Shown: positions 1 to 8,781 of the stretch, piece by piece
How positions within the stretch are numbered: position 1 is the stretch's first letter
Layout: the number at the start of each line of letters is the position of its first letter
Origin: Geomonas anaerohicana
Lineage (GTDB): Bacteria > Desulfobacterota > Desulfuromonadia > Geobacterales > Geobacteraceae
Reading direction: 5' to 3'
Assembly (NCBI RefSeq): GCF_016458305.1
Contig: NZ_JAEMHL010000004.1
Location: 349,976 to 413,975, forward strand
Length of the DNA stretch: 64,000 nucleotides
The notes under the pieces: model-generated
What the model saw: only the letters and a program-made list of their open reading frames with translations
What the model was told of the DNA's origin: nothing
Database searches by the model: none
Made by a program: the position numbers and the translations under genes

Positions 1-63
1 GCGATATGATACGACATTTAGCGCATTGGCAGCTGAAATTTTTCGTGTCATTAAAAAAAGTGG

Positions 64-92
64 TTGACTGGGGAGGGCGGTTTTGCTATAAA
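64..92 (+). promoter_or_regulatory. sigma70 promoter of the tRNA-Gly gene
   Basis: A -35 TTGACT (64-69) and a -10 TATAAA (87-92) are separated by exactly 17 bp and end 15 bp before the tRNA. This is a near-consensus housekeeping promoter, as expected for a stable RNA gene. Confidence 0.8.
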
Positions 93-107
93 CAGGATCT
101 CTGTTGA

Positions 108-182
<75 letters not shown>

Positions 183-192
183 ATTAATTAAC

Positions 193-227
193 AAAACCCC
201 GGTAGCCTTACAGGCTGCCGGGGTTTT
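193..227 (+). terminator. Rho-independent terminator after tRNA-Gly
   Basis: A GC-rich stem (about AACCCCGGTAGCCT against AGGCTGCCGGGGTT) with a 3-nt loop is followed by a run of five T. It ends the tRNA transcript before the next gene. Confidence 0.9.
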
Positions 228-265
228 TGCATTGTAGCTGGATCCAGGCTGTACGGAGGCGTGTC

Positions 266-559
266 ATGGAAAAAAACGGTGGCGAGAGGATACTGAGGAC
301 CGAAGACGTGACCCGCGTCGTGATGGAGGTGCCCAAGGGGCACCGGCACCTGCGCACCACCCTGCAACTGGGGGATGGCAGCTCCATAACGCTGCAGGAG
401 GCTACCGTGGCAGCCATAGTGCGAGCTTACGTCACGGTCAAGACAGACCCGCTTCGAGACGAGCTGGTGCTTGAAGGGCAAAAGCTAACATCACGCAAGG
501 CAGGATATGCCGAGTGGCAGCTTCTGGATGTCCCGCAGGTAACCAAGGCCTCTGCTTAA
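266..559 (+). CDS. small hypothetical protein (97 aa)
   Basis: I do not recognise a family. The ATG at 266 is preferred over an in-frame start further upstream because GGAGG at 255-259 lies six bases before it, and the upstream start would fall inside the tRNA terminator region. The product is soluble-looking, with no signal peptide or membrane segment, mixed charge and a few predicted beta strands around residues 25-65. It stands alone between the tRNA and a convergent toxin-antitoxin pair. Its codon use resembles the core genes, so it is probably a real gene confined to this lineage, but no function can be given. Confidence 0.6.
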   Translation: MEKNGGERILRTEDVTRVVMEVPKGHRHLRTTLQLGDGSSITLQEATVAAIVRAYVTVKTDPLRDELVLEGQKLTSRKAGYAEWQLLDVPQVTKASA

Positions 560-580
560 CGCTGACAATTCTTGCAAGGG

Positions 581-877
581 CTATTTCCGATAAGCCTTGT
601 CATGCTGAACATGGAGCGAGACAAGAACGATGGTGGGACCTCTTAGGATACAGGTAATGGCGCGAGCACTGCCGGTCACACGGAGCGAGTACAGTTGCTC
701 CCCGGATGCCGGCTCGATCATCCCGTGTAGTTTCTCGAAATTCAGGCCAGTGTGGCTCCATAGTTGTTGAAGAGTTAGAGAGTGCAGCAGGGAGAGCATT
801 TTTGCTGCGGCTTTACGGACCGGCAGCTCGGCGTTCATGACTGCTTCATCGAAGGCTGGACGAATCTCAATCTTCAC
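581..877 (-). CDS. RelE/ParE-like toxin of a toxin-antitoxin pair
   Basis: A basic protein of about 98 residues with the RelE/ParE/HigB layout: an N-terminal KIEIRP-AFDEAV strand-helix, a central conserved strand with YSLRVTGSARAI, and a C-terminal VQHDKAYRK tail. Family members are mRNA interferases or gyrase poisons; which applies here cannot be read from sequence. I chose the GTG at 877 (K-I-E-I follows) because it overlaps the antitoxin stop by 11 bp and has AGAGGTG in front, giving translational coupling. A further upstream ATG at 904 would run deep into the antitoxin. The antitoxin lies directly upstream. Confidence 0.7.
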   Translation of the reverse strand: MKIEIRPAFDEAVMNAELPVRKAAAKMLSLLHSLTLQQLWSHTGLNFEKLHGMIEPASGEQLYSLRVTGSARAITCILRGPTIVLVSLHVQHDKAYRK

Positions 878-1136
878 CAGCCCACCTCTTAGCAATTGCA
901 ACAACTTCCTTAGCCGATTTGACTGAAATGGAAGGGCGTGGGTCAGTGAGCGATGCGGCGATGGCTTCCTTAGTTTCGGTTGTCCAGGCCCAGAGTTGAT
1001 GACGAGGGACTGGCTCGACAGGAATCAAAATGATCCTGCCGTCTTCCAGGATTTGAAGATCGAGCGCATCGCCTGGATTGACACCCACGGTGGGGGGAAG
1101 AGTAACGCGCCTTCTGGAATCCGTTTGTATGAGCAT
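867..1136 (-). CDS. AbrB/MazE-type antitoxin
   Basis: An 89-residue protein whose first 45 residues form a SpoVT/AbrB swapped-hairpin DNA-binding domain (start MLIQTDSRRRVTLP, then NPGDALDLQILEDGRIILIPV). The C-terminal half would wrap around the toxin. The start at 1136 is set by a strong AAGGAGG at 1146-1152. It is the first gene of the pair, overlaps the toxin gene, and sits behind its own promoter, so autorepression by the AbrB domain is likely (inference). An AbrB-type antitoxin paired with a RelE-fold toxin is a mixed but known arrangement. Confidence 0.75.
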   Translation of the reverse strand: MLIQTDSRRRVTLPPTVGVNPGDALDLQILEDGRIILIPVEPVPRHQLWAWTTETKEAIAASLTDPRPSISVKSAKEVVAIAKRWAGED

Positions 1137-1157
1137 AGTAGGCACCTCCTTTGTCTG

Positions 1158-1186
1158 ACTATAGCAACAATGCAACAAATGGGCAA
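1158..1186 (-). promoter_or_regulatory. promoter of the toxin-antitoxin operon
   Basis: Read on the minus strand, TTGCCC (1186-1181) and TATAGT (1163-1158) are 17 bp apart and sit about 20 bp upstream of the antitoxin start. Confidence 0.5.
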
Positions 1187-1414
1187 TGCCCTTTGAGGGT
1201 GTGCTTATGGCATACGTCGCGTTCGGAGCAGCGTAGATATGGACGCTGGCGGTCACCTACTGCCGTTCTTTCATTGGCCGTTTTTTGCGATGTGGGAGAG
1301 TTTACGAGGCCTGCTATTTATTGCAACAGCTTGGCGCGACGGGAAGCCCCCGCCGGGAGAGCATGATCGACCGCAGGCGGGCGCTGGGTCCACCTGCGGT
1401 CCGAGTGGTGGGTA
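1187..1414. other. non-coding stretch with a 9-bp stem-loop
   Basis: No convincing gene is present. The only structure is GACCGCAGG at 1369-1377 with its exact complement at 1393-1401, just after the mobB stop. It lacks a T run on either strand, so it is at most a weak 3' end signal for mobAB. Confidence 0.4.
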
Positions 1415-1918
1415 CTACTGCAGGAAGGTCTCCTCGATGAAGTCCGCGACGGCGGCGGGATCGTTCAGGTCCAGCACCGGCACGTCGAGGTCGAGGTCGG
1501 CGTCGCTGGCCACCGCGATCAGGGTGGGGTCGTAGGCCTCGCCACGGCAGAGCAGGGTGGTGCTCCTCTCCTGGCGGTTCACCTCGATCTTGGGCATGCC
1601 GCTCTTCTTGAACCCTTCGGTGACCACGATGTCCATGTCGGAAAAGTAGGTCTCGATCAGTTCCTCGATGGGGGGGGACTGGGTGTGCTTCTTGACTATG
1701 GCGAGCTTCTCGGGCGACGAGATCAGCATGGTGTCGGCGCCGGCCGCGGTGAGCCGGTGGCTGTCCTTGCCGGGGTGATCGATATCGAAACGGTGCGCGT
1801 CGTGCTTGATGACCCCCACCTTGTAACCGCGCGCCTTCAGGTGCACGATCACCTTCTCCAGCAGGGTCGTCTTCCCGGTGCCCGATTTTGCCACAAAGGA
1901 TACTGCCTTTACCGTCAT
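1415..1918 (-). CDS. mobB: molybdopterin-guanine dinucleotide biosynthesis protein MobB
   Basis: A 167-residue P-loop GTPase that supports MobA in converting molybdopterin to the guanine dinucleotide cofactor used by formate dehydrogenases and related enzymes. Visible features are the N-terminal Walker A (FVAKSGTGKTTLLEKV), the conserved HDAHRFDIDHPGKDSHR stretch that binds nucleotide and metal, and the downstream TEGFKKSGMPKIEV segment typical of MobB. The start at 1918 has AGGAGG eight bases upstream and overlaps the mobA stop as ATGA, so translation is coupled. Longer in-frame starts only extend into mobA. Confidence 0.93.
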   Translation of the reverse strand: MTVKAVSFVAKSGTGKTTLLEKVIVHLKARGYKVGVIKHDAHRFDIDHPGKDSHRLTAAGADTMLISSPEKLAIVKKHTQSPPIEELIETYFSDMDIVVTEGFKKSGMPKIEVNRQERSTTLLCRGEAYDPTLIAVASDADLDLDVPVLDLNDPAAVADFIEETFLQ

Positions 1919-2511
1919 ATCGTTCCTCCTGTATTGATAACGTCTTCCGGTGTATTGAGATTGAGGAAGGCGGTGCCTGCCGGGTCGAGATGCGCGATCT
2001 CCTCGGGACCTACCTCTTTCACCCTCACCCGCGGATACCAGGCATAGGCGCAGCACTCGCCTCCCTCCAGCAGTTCCCTTATCGGATCCACACATCTGCT
2101 GGAGTAAAGCGCGAAGAGCGGCTCATACCCCTGCCTTGTCTTCGGGACCACCGCGTCGAACCCCTCTCTGAGCGAGCAAAGGTGCTGCAGGATCGCCTTG
2201 CTGGGGAAGGGGAGGTCGCAGGAAGCCACGAAGATCCACTCGCTGTCCGCACCGGACAAGCCTGTGTAGACCCCACCGAGGGAACTGCCGGGGATGAGGT
2301 CGGGGAGCACCTGTAGCGAGTAGTCTGCGAACCGCTCCCCCCGGTCGCCCACCAGCACGACCTTCGGAAAGCACTCCCGGAACAGGTCGAGCACCCGCTC
2401 GAAAAGAGGCCTACCCTGCAGTTGCAGGAATGCCTTGTCCCGCCCCATGCGGCGGCTTTTGCCCCCGACCAGGATGACGCCCGTTATGTCGTCCGCCACG
2501 AAAACCGCCAT
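1915..2511 (-). CDS. mobA: molybdenum cofactor guanylyltransferase MobA
   Basis: A 198-residue nucleotidyltransferase that transfers GMP from GTP to molybdopterin in the cytoplasm. The N-terminal GVILVGGKSRRMGRDKAFL matches the GTP-binding signature of the family (LAGG..RRMG..K). Later landmarks are PDLIPGSSLGG and the acidic metal site VASCDLPFP. Length matches the family. The ATG at 2511 is taken as start, although GTG codons three to six residues later would also leave the signature intact. It is the first gene of mobA-mobB and is divergent from the type VI operon across about 200 bp. Confidence 0.92.
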   Translation of the reverse strand: MAVFVADDITGVILVGGKSRRMGRDKAFLQLQGRPLFERVLDLFRECFPKVVLVGDRGERFADYSLQVLPDLIPGSSLGGVYTGLSGADSEWIFVASCDLPFPSKAILQHLCSLREGFDAVVPKTRQGYEPLFALYSSRCVDPIRELLEGGECCAYAWYPRVRVKEVGPEEIAHLDPAGTAFLNLNTPEDVINTGGTI

Positions 2512-2711
2512 CGATGCCGCTCCGGTTCACCCCTTGCTGCCGTCCGCCAAGCCAGCCTCGTTTATACCATAAGTCCCGTTGGCGGTGGCAGAAATTAAAA
2601 TCCAGCCCCGGTGTTTGCAGTTAATAAATTTATGCTAACCTCTCCCTTGTCCTTGGGCGCGACATACGAAGCATGCCGTCTGGCATGGCCAAGGGCGCGA
2701 TGGGGGTGACC

Positions 2712-3215
2712 ATGTTTAGGGTACTTCTCGCTGTTTCACTCCTTGCTTTGCTGCCGGGCTGCACGATGAACATGCGGCTCGCGGAAGGCGGCGCATCCTC
2801 TTCGCCGCGCCGGGTGATCCGGCTCAAGGTCCAGGCGGACCCCCAGCTCAATCGATACGATAGAAATTCCCACGCACTGCTGCTCTGCCTGTACCAGCTC
2901 AAGGAACCGGACGGTTTCCGGCAGTTGGCGCAGAACAGGGAAGGGGTGCCGAAACTGCTGGAATGCGGCCGTTTCGACCCGTCGGTGGTAAATGCGCAGC
3001 TCCTGGTCGTCCAGCCGGGACAGGAGCTCAGCCAGAGTTGCGACAAGGGGACTGACGCCCGCTACCTGGGGCTTGCCACTGGCTACTACAGTTTTGGCAA
3101 GAGGAAGGTGACGGAATTGCTGGCCATGCCTTCTGGCACCGCCGACAACGGACCGGAGGGGTTGCTGCATCTGGACCTGGGCGCCCAAGAGATCACCAGT
3201 GCGAGGGTAGAATGA
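2712..3215 (+). CDS. tssJ: type VI secretion lipoprotein TssJ
   Basis: The outer-membrane lipoprotein that anchors the TssJ-TssL-TssM membrane complex. The protein begins with a lipoprotein signal peptide (hydrophobic residues 3-15, lipobox ending LLPGC with Cys17). The mature part is a beta-sandwich of TssJ/VasD type, with the motif around ALLLCLYQLKEPDGF. The ATG at 2712 is chosen over one at 2673 because it places the lipobox at the right distance and has GGGGGTG upstream. It opens the operon and overlaps tssK by ATGA. Confidence 0.88.
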   Translation: MFRVLLAVSLLALLPGCTMNMRLAEGGASSSPRRVIRLKVQADPQLNRYDRNSHALLLCLYQLKEPDGFRQLAQNREGVPKLLECGRFDPSVVNAQLLVVQPGQELSQSCDKGTDARYLGLATGYYSFGKRKVTELLAMPSGTADNGPEGLLHLDLGAQEITSARVE

Positions 3216-4624
3216 ACACGGCGCTGCGTCCAATCTTTTGGCACCAGGGCATGTTCCTGCAGCCGCAGCATTTCCAGCTTGCCGAGCGCGGTGTGCACTC
3301 CCTGCTGACTCCGTACCACAGCCACCTGGTCCCGCATTTTTGGGGCGTGTGCCACGTGGCGGTCGCGACCTGCTCCAGGGGAGTGCCATCCGTCGAAGTC
3401 ACCAGCGGCGCATTCCTGTTTCCCGACGGCGCTTACGTCGAACTCCCAGGCAACGCGGTTGTAGAATCACGGCTGGTCCAGGAAGGGGTGGTGGGCAAAG
3501 GCGCCTTGACGGTGTACCTGGGGCTCAAAAAGTGGCAGGCACGTGGCGAAAACGTGTCGGTCCTGCCGCAGGGGGATGAGGCCGGGAGGGGCAACACCCG
3601 GTACGTGACCGGCGTCGAGGGTAGTTCCTGTCCCGACCTGCAGGCAGGCGGGGCCGCGGCGGAAGTCCGGCAACTGGACTACGTGCTGAAGCTTTTCTGG
3701 GACAGCGAGCTGGACCGTGCCGGGGATTACCTGTTGCTTCCCCTAACCCGGCTGGAGCTGCGGAGCGAAGAACTCGTCATAGCTCCCGATTTCGTCCCCC
3801 CCTCTCTCACCATCGCCGCCGTGCCGTTGCTGAACGACCTGGTGCTGGGGATACGGGACCTGGTCGCGGTGCGCTCCCGTCGGATGGAAAGCTGCAAGAA
3901 GCAGCGCGGCATCAAGGCGGCGGAGTTCGGGTCTCAGGACCTGGTTTACCTCCTGGCCCTGAGGACCGTGAGTCGCTACCTTGCCCAGCTCGATCACCTC
4001 ATTCTCGCCCGGGTCCATCCCTGGCAGCTGTACGGCGTGCTCGCCCAACTCGTGGCGGAACTCTCCTGCTTTTCCGAGTCCATCGTCTGCTCCGCCGAGT
4101 CCGCCGTCCGGTCGGCCGATGCCGTCGCCGGCGTAGCCGTCTCCCTTCCCGACTACGACCATCTCGACCTCGGCGGCTGTTTTGCCCGGGCCCACGACCT
4201 GATCCTGAAACTCCTGGACCAGGTCTGCACCGGTCCGGAGTACGCCCTCAGGCTCTGCTTCGACGGTAGCTATTATTGTGCAGACCTTACCGCCGCCCAC
4301 CTCCAGGGCAGAAGCCGCTTCTACCTCGCGATTACTACCGAAGCCGACCCCGCTACTGTGCTTCCCTCCCTTACCAGCCTTGCCAAGCTCGCTACCCGCG
4401 AGAGACTTCCGCTCCTGATCGCGCAGGCGTTGCCGGGCATCGCCTTGGAGCACGTGCCCAACCCGCCCCAGGAGCTGCCGCGCCGCGCATCTACCCTGTA
4501 CTTCTCCATCGACAGCCGCTCCGACCGGTGGGAGCTCGTGCAGAAGTCGCACAACATCGCTCTCTGCTGGGACCAGGCGCCTGACGACCTGGAGGCCGAG
4601 CTGATGATCGTCACCAGGGGCTAA
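3212..4624 (+). CDS. tssK: type VI secretion baseplate protein TssK
   Basis: A 470-residue TssK, the trimeric baseplate component that links the baseplate to the membrane complex. The diagnostic N-terminus PIFWHQGMFLQPQHFQ is intact, and total length matches the family (about 440-460). The N-terminal shoulder, middle helical stalk and C-terminal head regions can all be accommodated. The start overlaps the tssJ stop (ATGA) and the gene ends three bases before tssL, which fits one transcript. Confidence 0.95.
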   Translation: MNTALRPIFWHQGMFLQPQHFQLAERGVHSLLTPYHSHLVPHFWGVCHVAVATCSRGVPSVEVTSGAFLFPDGAYVELPGNAVVESRLVQEGVVGKGALTVYLGLKKWQARGENVSVLPQGDEAGRGNTRYVTGVEGSSCPDLQAGGAAAEVRQLDYVLKLFWDSELDRAGDYLLLPLTRLELRSEELVIAPDFVPPSLTIAAVPLLNDLVLGIRDLVAVRSRRMESCKKQRGIKAAEFGSQDLVYLLALRTVSRYLAQLDHLILARVHPWQLYGVLAQLVAELSCFSESIVCSAESAVRSADAVAGVAVSLPDYDHLDLGGCFARAHDLILKLLDQVCTGPEYALRLCFDGSYYCADLTAAHLQGRSRFYLAITTEADPATVLPSLTSLAKLATRERLPLLIAQALPGIALEHVPNPPQELPRRASTLYFSIDSRSDRWELVQKSHNIALCWDQAPDDLEAELMIVTRG

Positions 4625-4626
4625 CC

Positions 4627-5292
4627 ATGAGACTGATCGATTGCTTCATGCCATTGCTGGCCCATGTCGTCGACTTCCGCAACGCGCTGCCGCAGTGCAC
4701 AGCCGACTATGTCCAGGTGAAAGGGGAGATATGGCAGCTGCTGGCGCAATCGGAAGCGCTGTCGCAGGAAGGCGGCTGCGATCAGGATCAGTTCGACCAG
4801 GCCCGCTTCATGGTCTGTGCCTGGGTCGACGAGACCCTGCTCGCCTCACCGTGGGCCGACCGGCAACTGTGGCAGCACGAGCAGCTGCAGCGTCTTTTTT
4901 ACAGGACTACCGATGCCGGCGTGGAAGCTTTTCAGCGGCTGGAGACCCTTGTCGAGCAGCAGGAGGTGCATGAGGTCTATTGCACCTGCCTCGCCCTGGG
5001 GTTCAGGGGGCGCTACATCGGTGAGCAGGGGGCGTATCTGCTGGAACAGTTGAAGGCCGCGCATCTGAAACGGTTTCTTGGCGCGGCGGACGCTGTCCCC
5101 GCCCTGGAAGGCCTTGCGCTCTTTCCCCAGTCCCTGCCGGATCTGCCGGCCGGGGAAGTCCCGACCAGCCATACCGCTTTTGCCCTGACCCCGTTGTCTG
5201 CGGTCCTGATAGCGGCGCCGGTCATCATCTTTGCCCTCATGTACCTCGTGTTCCGGTACGTCCTGAACGGTCTGGCCCTTCCGAACCTCTAG
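4627..5292 (+). CDS. tssL: type VI secretion inner-membrane protein TssL (DotU family)
   Basis: A 221-residue DotU/IcmH-like protein. The cytoplasmic helical domain carries the conserved WVDETLL...W stretch around residues 71-85. It is followed by a single C-terminal transmembrane helix at about 190-213 and only a short periplasmic tail. No OmpA-type peptidoglycan-binding domain is present, so this is the short form of TssL. It partners TssM, encoded 16 bp downstream. Confidence 0.93.
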   Translation: MRLIDCFMPLLAHVVDFRNALPQCTADYVQVKGEIWQLLAQSEALSQEGGCDQDQFDQARFMVCAWVDETLLASPWADRQLWQHEQLQRLFYRTTDAGVEAFQRLETLVEQQEVHEVYCTCLALGFRGRYIGEQGAYLLEQLKAAHLKRFLGAADAVPALEGLALFPQSLPDLPAGEVPTSHTAFALTPLSAVLIAAPVIIFALMYLVFRYVLNGLALPNL

Positions 5293-5307
5293 CGGAGGAG
5301 GTGCGTC

Positions 5308-8300
5308 GTGCAGAAGTACACCGTGCTCACCTACTGCAAATATCTGCTCTTCGGCGCGGCCCTGCTTCCCATCACGGTGGTCGCTTTCGTGATGATCCCG
5401 CTCCTTACCTGGCCGTGGCGTATCGGCATCTTCCTTCCCTTCATCGTGCTGCTGTTGTGGGGCACGCTGGGATGGCTCAAAAAGCGCGTGCAGCGTGCGC
5501 AGCAGGGCAAATCGCAGCCGGTGCCGCAGGAACCTGCACCAACCCAGCCGGCACATTCCGCGGGTGTTGAATTGATTCAGCCCGACCAGTCCCAGCTCGA
5601 ATCGGCGCGGCAGGACCGGATTATCGCTCTGCAGCAGAACGTTCGCGCCGCCGTGAGCACGCTCAAGAGTTCCCATCTCAAGCAGGAAGGGGATCCCCTG
5701 CAGGTACTTCCCTGGTACTTGTTGCTGGGTGCCGGCGGTTCGGGCAAGACCAGCGCGGTGCACGGCGCCCGGCTGCTGTCGCCGTTTTCCGAGCGGCCGG
5801 AGCACGAGGCGACTGCGAACTGTTCCTGGCACTTCTATGATCAAGGCATCGTCATCGACACGGCGGGGCGTTACGCACTGCCGGTCAACCGGGGCAGTGA
5901 TCACGAGGAATGGCTGACCTTTCTGTCGTTGCTGAAAAAGTACCGAAGGACCGAGCTGATTAACGGCGTCATCGTCACGGTGGCGGCAGACCGGCTGATG
6001 GCGGGAGACACGGCCGAACTCGAGGAAGAAGGACGGCAGTTGCGTTGCCGCATCGAGGAAATGATCCGCCACCTGGGCGTCACCTTCCCGGTGTACCTGC
6101 TCATCACCAAGTGCGACCTGGTAAGCGGCATGAGCGAGTTCTGCTGCGCACTTCCTCTTGGAACTCTGGACCAGCCCGTGGGCATCTTGAACCGGGAGCT
6201 TGATGGCGATGCGCCGCGCTTGCTGGAGCGGTTCTGCGACTTGGTGGACGGGAGGATGCGGATGCTGCGCCTTTTGCTGCTGCACCACGCGACACCTGCG
6301 CCTGCCAACGCCCGCCTGCTGCTCTTCCCGGATCAATTGCGGGCGCTGCGCCCCGGGCTCGAGCTCTTCATGCCTGCCGCCTTCGGGAAGAACCACTACC
6401 AGGAAACCCCGCTGTTGCGCGGCATCTACCTTTGCAGCGCACTACCGGTCAGAACCGTCTCCCACCATCTTCCCGGCGATACCCAGCACGTCACCGCCGC
6501 TCATGCGCCGTTTCTCCACGATCTTTTCGAGAAGGTACTGCCTCGGGACCGTGCGCTTTGGAGCCCCAGCGCCCGCGTTCTCAAATGGCGGCGCCTCTCG
6601 GACAACCTGGCCCTGGTCTGCTGGCTGCTGATCGGCATCTCCCTATGCGCCATGCTCACCGGTGCCTTCGTCAAGAACATCGGCGTATTGCGGCAGGCCT
6701 CTTTCGCGGCGGCCGGCACGCCGCAGTTGCAGGGCGATACCGCAGCCGATCTTGCCGCGTTGGAAGCCATGCGCCGGGCCATCGCGGAGGTGGAACAGAA
6801 GAATCGGAACTGGTGGCTGCCGCGCTTCGGCCTGAGCCGCAGCAACGAAGTGGAGCAGGCGCTCAAGGCACGTTACTGCCAGGAATACCGAAAGCACCTG
6901 TTGGCGCCTTTCGATGCGGAGATGGCGGGGGCCTTGGAAGCGCTTTCTCCAGCACTGCCCGACTCAGCTTTCGGAGGTTTGGTGCTGCACCTGAGCCGGC
7001 GCTGCAACCTCCTGAAAGGGAGGCTCGCCGGCGAGGACGAAACCGGCCTCGCCTCCCGGCCGGTCCCGGAGTACCGGGTGCTGGCAGCACCGGCGCAGGG
7101 GTGGTCCGACCCCGTCGCCGGCAACCTTTACCTCGCCTACGTCTCCTGGCTTGCCGATCCCGGCCGGGTGTCGGAGGAGTTGCAACGGCTGCAGCAGCTG
7201 CTCAAGCGCCTGGTGTTGTTGAAAGGGGCGGACTTCAGCTGGGTATTGGGGTACGTGGACCGGGAGCAAACCGCGGCGCCCATTTCCCTGCAGGATTTTT
7301 GGGGAGGATCGAGGACACTCCAGGGTGAGCCGTCCCTGCCTGCCTGTTTCACCCGCAACGGAAGAGAGCGCATTACCGCAGTGCTCGGCGAGCTCAGCGC
7401 TGCCTACCCGGAGCGCGACGTCCTGGAGCGGGCGCGGGCGGAGTTCTGGAGCGGTTACCGTGAGGCGGCCTTCAAGGCCTGGCAGAGCTTCGCGGCACAA
7501 CTCCCCATCGGTGCCCTTCGGCTGCTGGCACCCAAGGAGTGGCAGAATGCGGCCGCCGCCATGGCGGGTGAGCAGGGGCCTTACTTCAGCTTCATGCGAC
7601 GCGCCATGATCGAACTGCAGCCTTTCGATCCCGCCGAGCCCCTGCCGGTCTGGGTTGCCGGGCTGTACCGCTTCCAGGCGCTCAAGGGCGCCGGCCCCGC
7701 CGGGGTGGCATCTTCACTCTCTGGGCAGGCAAGCCGGGTCGCCGGATCGATCGGACGGCTGGGGGGGAAGAAGGGAAACCTCCCCGGCGACGAACAAGGC
7801 ACCAACCTGGCCAGGGAGTACCTAAACGCCGTGGCGCAGATCGCCCCGGTGGCGAAATCGAGGGCGCTGGCGCACCGGATGGCGTTGCAGGCCTTCAGGG
7901 ATCCGGCTGAGGCCGGCAAGTCCCCGCTGTTCCAGGCTGCCGAGGCGGCCCAGCGGCTGAACCAGCTCCTCGTGCAGGGGCAGGGGGATGAAACCTTCGC
8001 CCGCCTCATCTACGGTCCCATTACTTTCTACGGCACCTACATCCGCATGGAAACGGCCTGCGCCCTTCAGGCCCAGTGGGAGCAGACGGTGCTGAAAGAG
8101 GTGCAGGGGAACAGGGACCCCCAGAGCCTGCAGTACCTCTTGGGCAAGGACGGGCCGGTCTGGAAGTACGTCGGCGACTACGTGAACCCCTTTATCGGCT
8201 GGAGCCCCGCACGCGGCTATTTCCCCAAGTCCGCCCTGGGTGGCTCGATCCCATTCAAGCCCGAGTTCTACTCGTTCCTGGCGCAGGGGGGCAAGGCCAA

Positions 8301-8772
8301 GCTTGCCGCCGCAGTCGGCGCACCCAAGCCGGTCTACCAGGTCACCATCAAGGGGCTGCCGACCGACGCCAACGCCGAGGCCCGGGTCAAGCCCCAGGGG
8401 ACGCGGCTGGAGCTGCATTGCGCCACCGGGGTGCAGTCCATGGTCAACATGAACTACCCGGTGAGCAGACCGTTTGTCTACATGCCCGAGGCCTGCAGCG
8501 ACGTGGTGCTGCAGATCGAGGTCGGCGACACCACGCTTACCAGGAAATATCCCGGCAGCCGCGGGTTCACAGAATTCCTGCGCGATTTCCCTGCCGGGCG
8601 GCATACCTTTTACCCCCGCAACTTCCCGCAGGAAAAAGAGGCGTTGCAACGGTTGGGGGTGCGCTTCATCAAGGTGAACTACCAGCTCTTCGGCGCCGGG
8701 GACCTGGCGACACAACCGGCAGAGCCGCTTCCCGCACGGGTACCGGTGAAGATCGCCGAGTGCTGGGACTAG
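5308..8772 (+). CDS. tssM: type VI secretion inner-membrane scaffold TssM (IcmF family)
   Basis: A 1154-residue IcmF protein that spans the inner membrane and reaches TssJ. Two transmembrane helices lie at about 12-55, a cytoplasmic GTPase-like domain has Walker A GAGGSGKTS at residues 141-149, a third membrane helix sits near 431-455, and a large periplasmic part follows, ending in the conserved C-terminal beta domain. The start is GTG at 5308 with GGAGGAG seven bases upstream. Length is typical. The P-loop is intact, so nucleotide hydrolysis is possible, although in some systems it is dispensable. Confidence 0.95.
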   Translation: MQKYTVLTYCKYLLFGAALLPITVVAFVMIPLLTWPWRIGIFLPFIVLLLWGTLGWLKKRVQRAQQGKSQPVPQEPAPTQPAHSAGVELIQPDQSQLESARQDRIIALQQNVRAAVSTLKSSHLKQEGDPLQVLPWYLLLGAGGSGKTSAVHGARLLSPFSERPEHEATANCSWHFYDQGIVIDTAGRYALPVNRGSDHEEWLTFLSLLKKYRRTELINGVIVTVAADRLMAGDTAELEEEGRQLRCRIEEMIRHLGVTFPVYLLITKCDLVSGMSEFCCALPLGTLDQPVGILNRELDGDAPRLLERFCDLVDGRMRMLRLLLLHHATPAPANARLLLFPDQLRALRPGLELFMPAAFGKNHYQETPLLRGIYLCSALPVRTVSHHLPGDTQHVTAAHAPFLHDLFEKVLPRDRALWSPSARVLKWRRLSDNLALVCWLLIGISLCAMLTGAFVKNIGVLRQASFAAAGTPQLQGDTAADLAALEAMRRAIAEVEQKNRNWWLPRFGLSRSNEVEQALKARYCQEYRKHLLAPFDAEMAGALEALSPALPDSAFGGLVLHLSRRCNLLKGRLAGEDETGLASRPVPEYRVLAAPAQGWSDPVAGNLYLAYVSWLADPGRVSEELQRLQQLLKRLVLLKGADFSWVLGYVDREQTAAPISLQDFWGGSRTLQGEPSLPACFTRNGRERITAVLGELSAAYPERDVLERARAEFWSGYREAAFKAWQSFAAQLPIGALRLLAPKEWQNAAAAMAGEQGPYFSFMRRAMIELQPFDPAEPLPVWVAGLYRFQALKGAGPAGVASSLSGQASRVAGSIGRLGGKKGNLPGDEQGTNLAREYLNAVAQIAPVAKSRALAHRMALQAFRDPAEAGKSPLFQAAEAAQRLNQLLVQGQGDETFARLIYGPITFYGTYIRMETACALQAQWEQTVLKEVQGNRDPQSLQYLLGKDGPVWKYVGDYVNPFIGWSPARGYFPKSALGGSIPFKPEFYSFLAQGGKAKLAAAVGAPKPVYQVTIKGLPTDANAEARVKPQGTRLELHCATGVQSMVNMNYPVSRPFVYMPEACSDVVLQIEVGDTTLTRKYPGSRGFTEFLRDFPAGRHTFYPRNFPQEKEALQRLGVRFIKVNYQLFGAGDLATQPAEPLPARVPVKIAECWD

Positions 8773-8781
8773 GGGGACGCC

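Noticed and set aside
1369..1401. Terminator for mobB
   Set aside because: The 9-bp stem is perfect, but there is no T run on the relevant strand.
4846..6396. Long minus-strand open frame (516 codons) across tssL-tssM
   Set aside because: It is the antisense shadow of GC-rich coding DNA, with no ribosome site and Arg/Gln/His-rich low-complexity translation.
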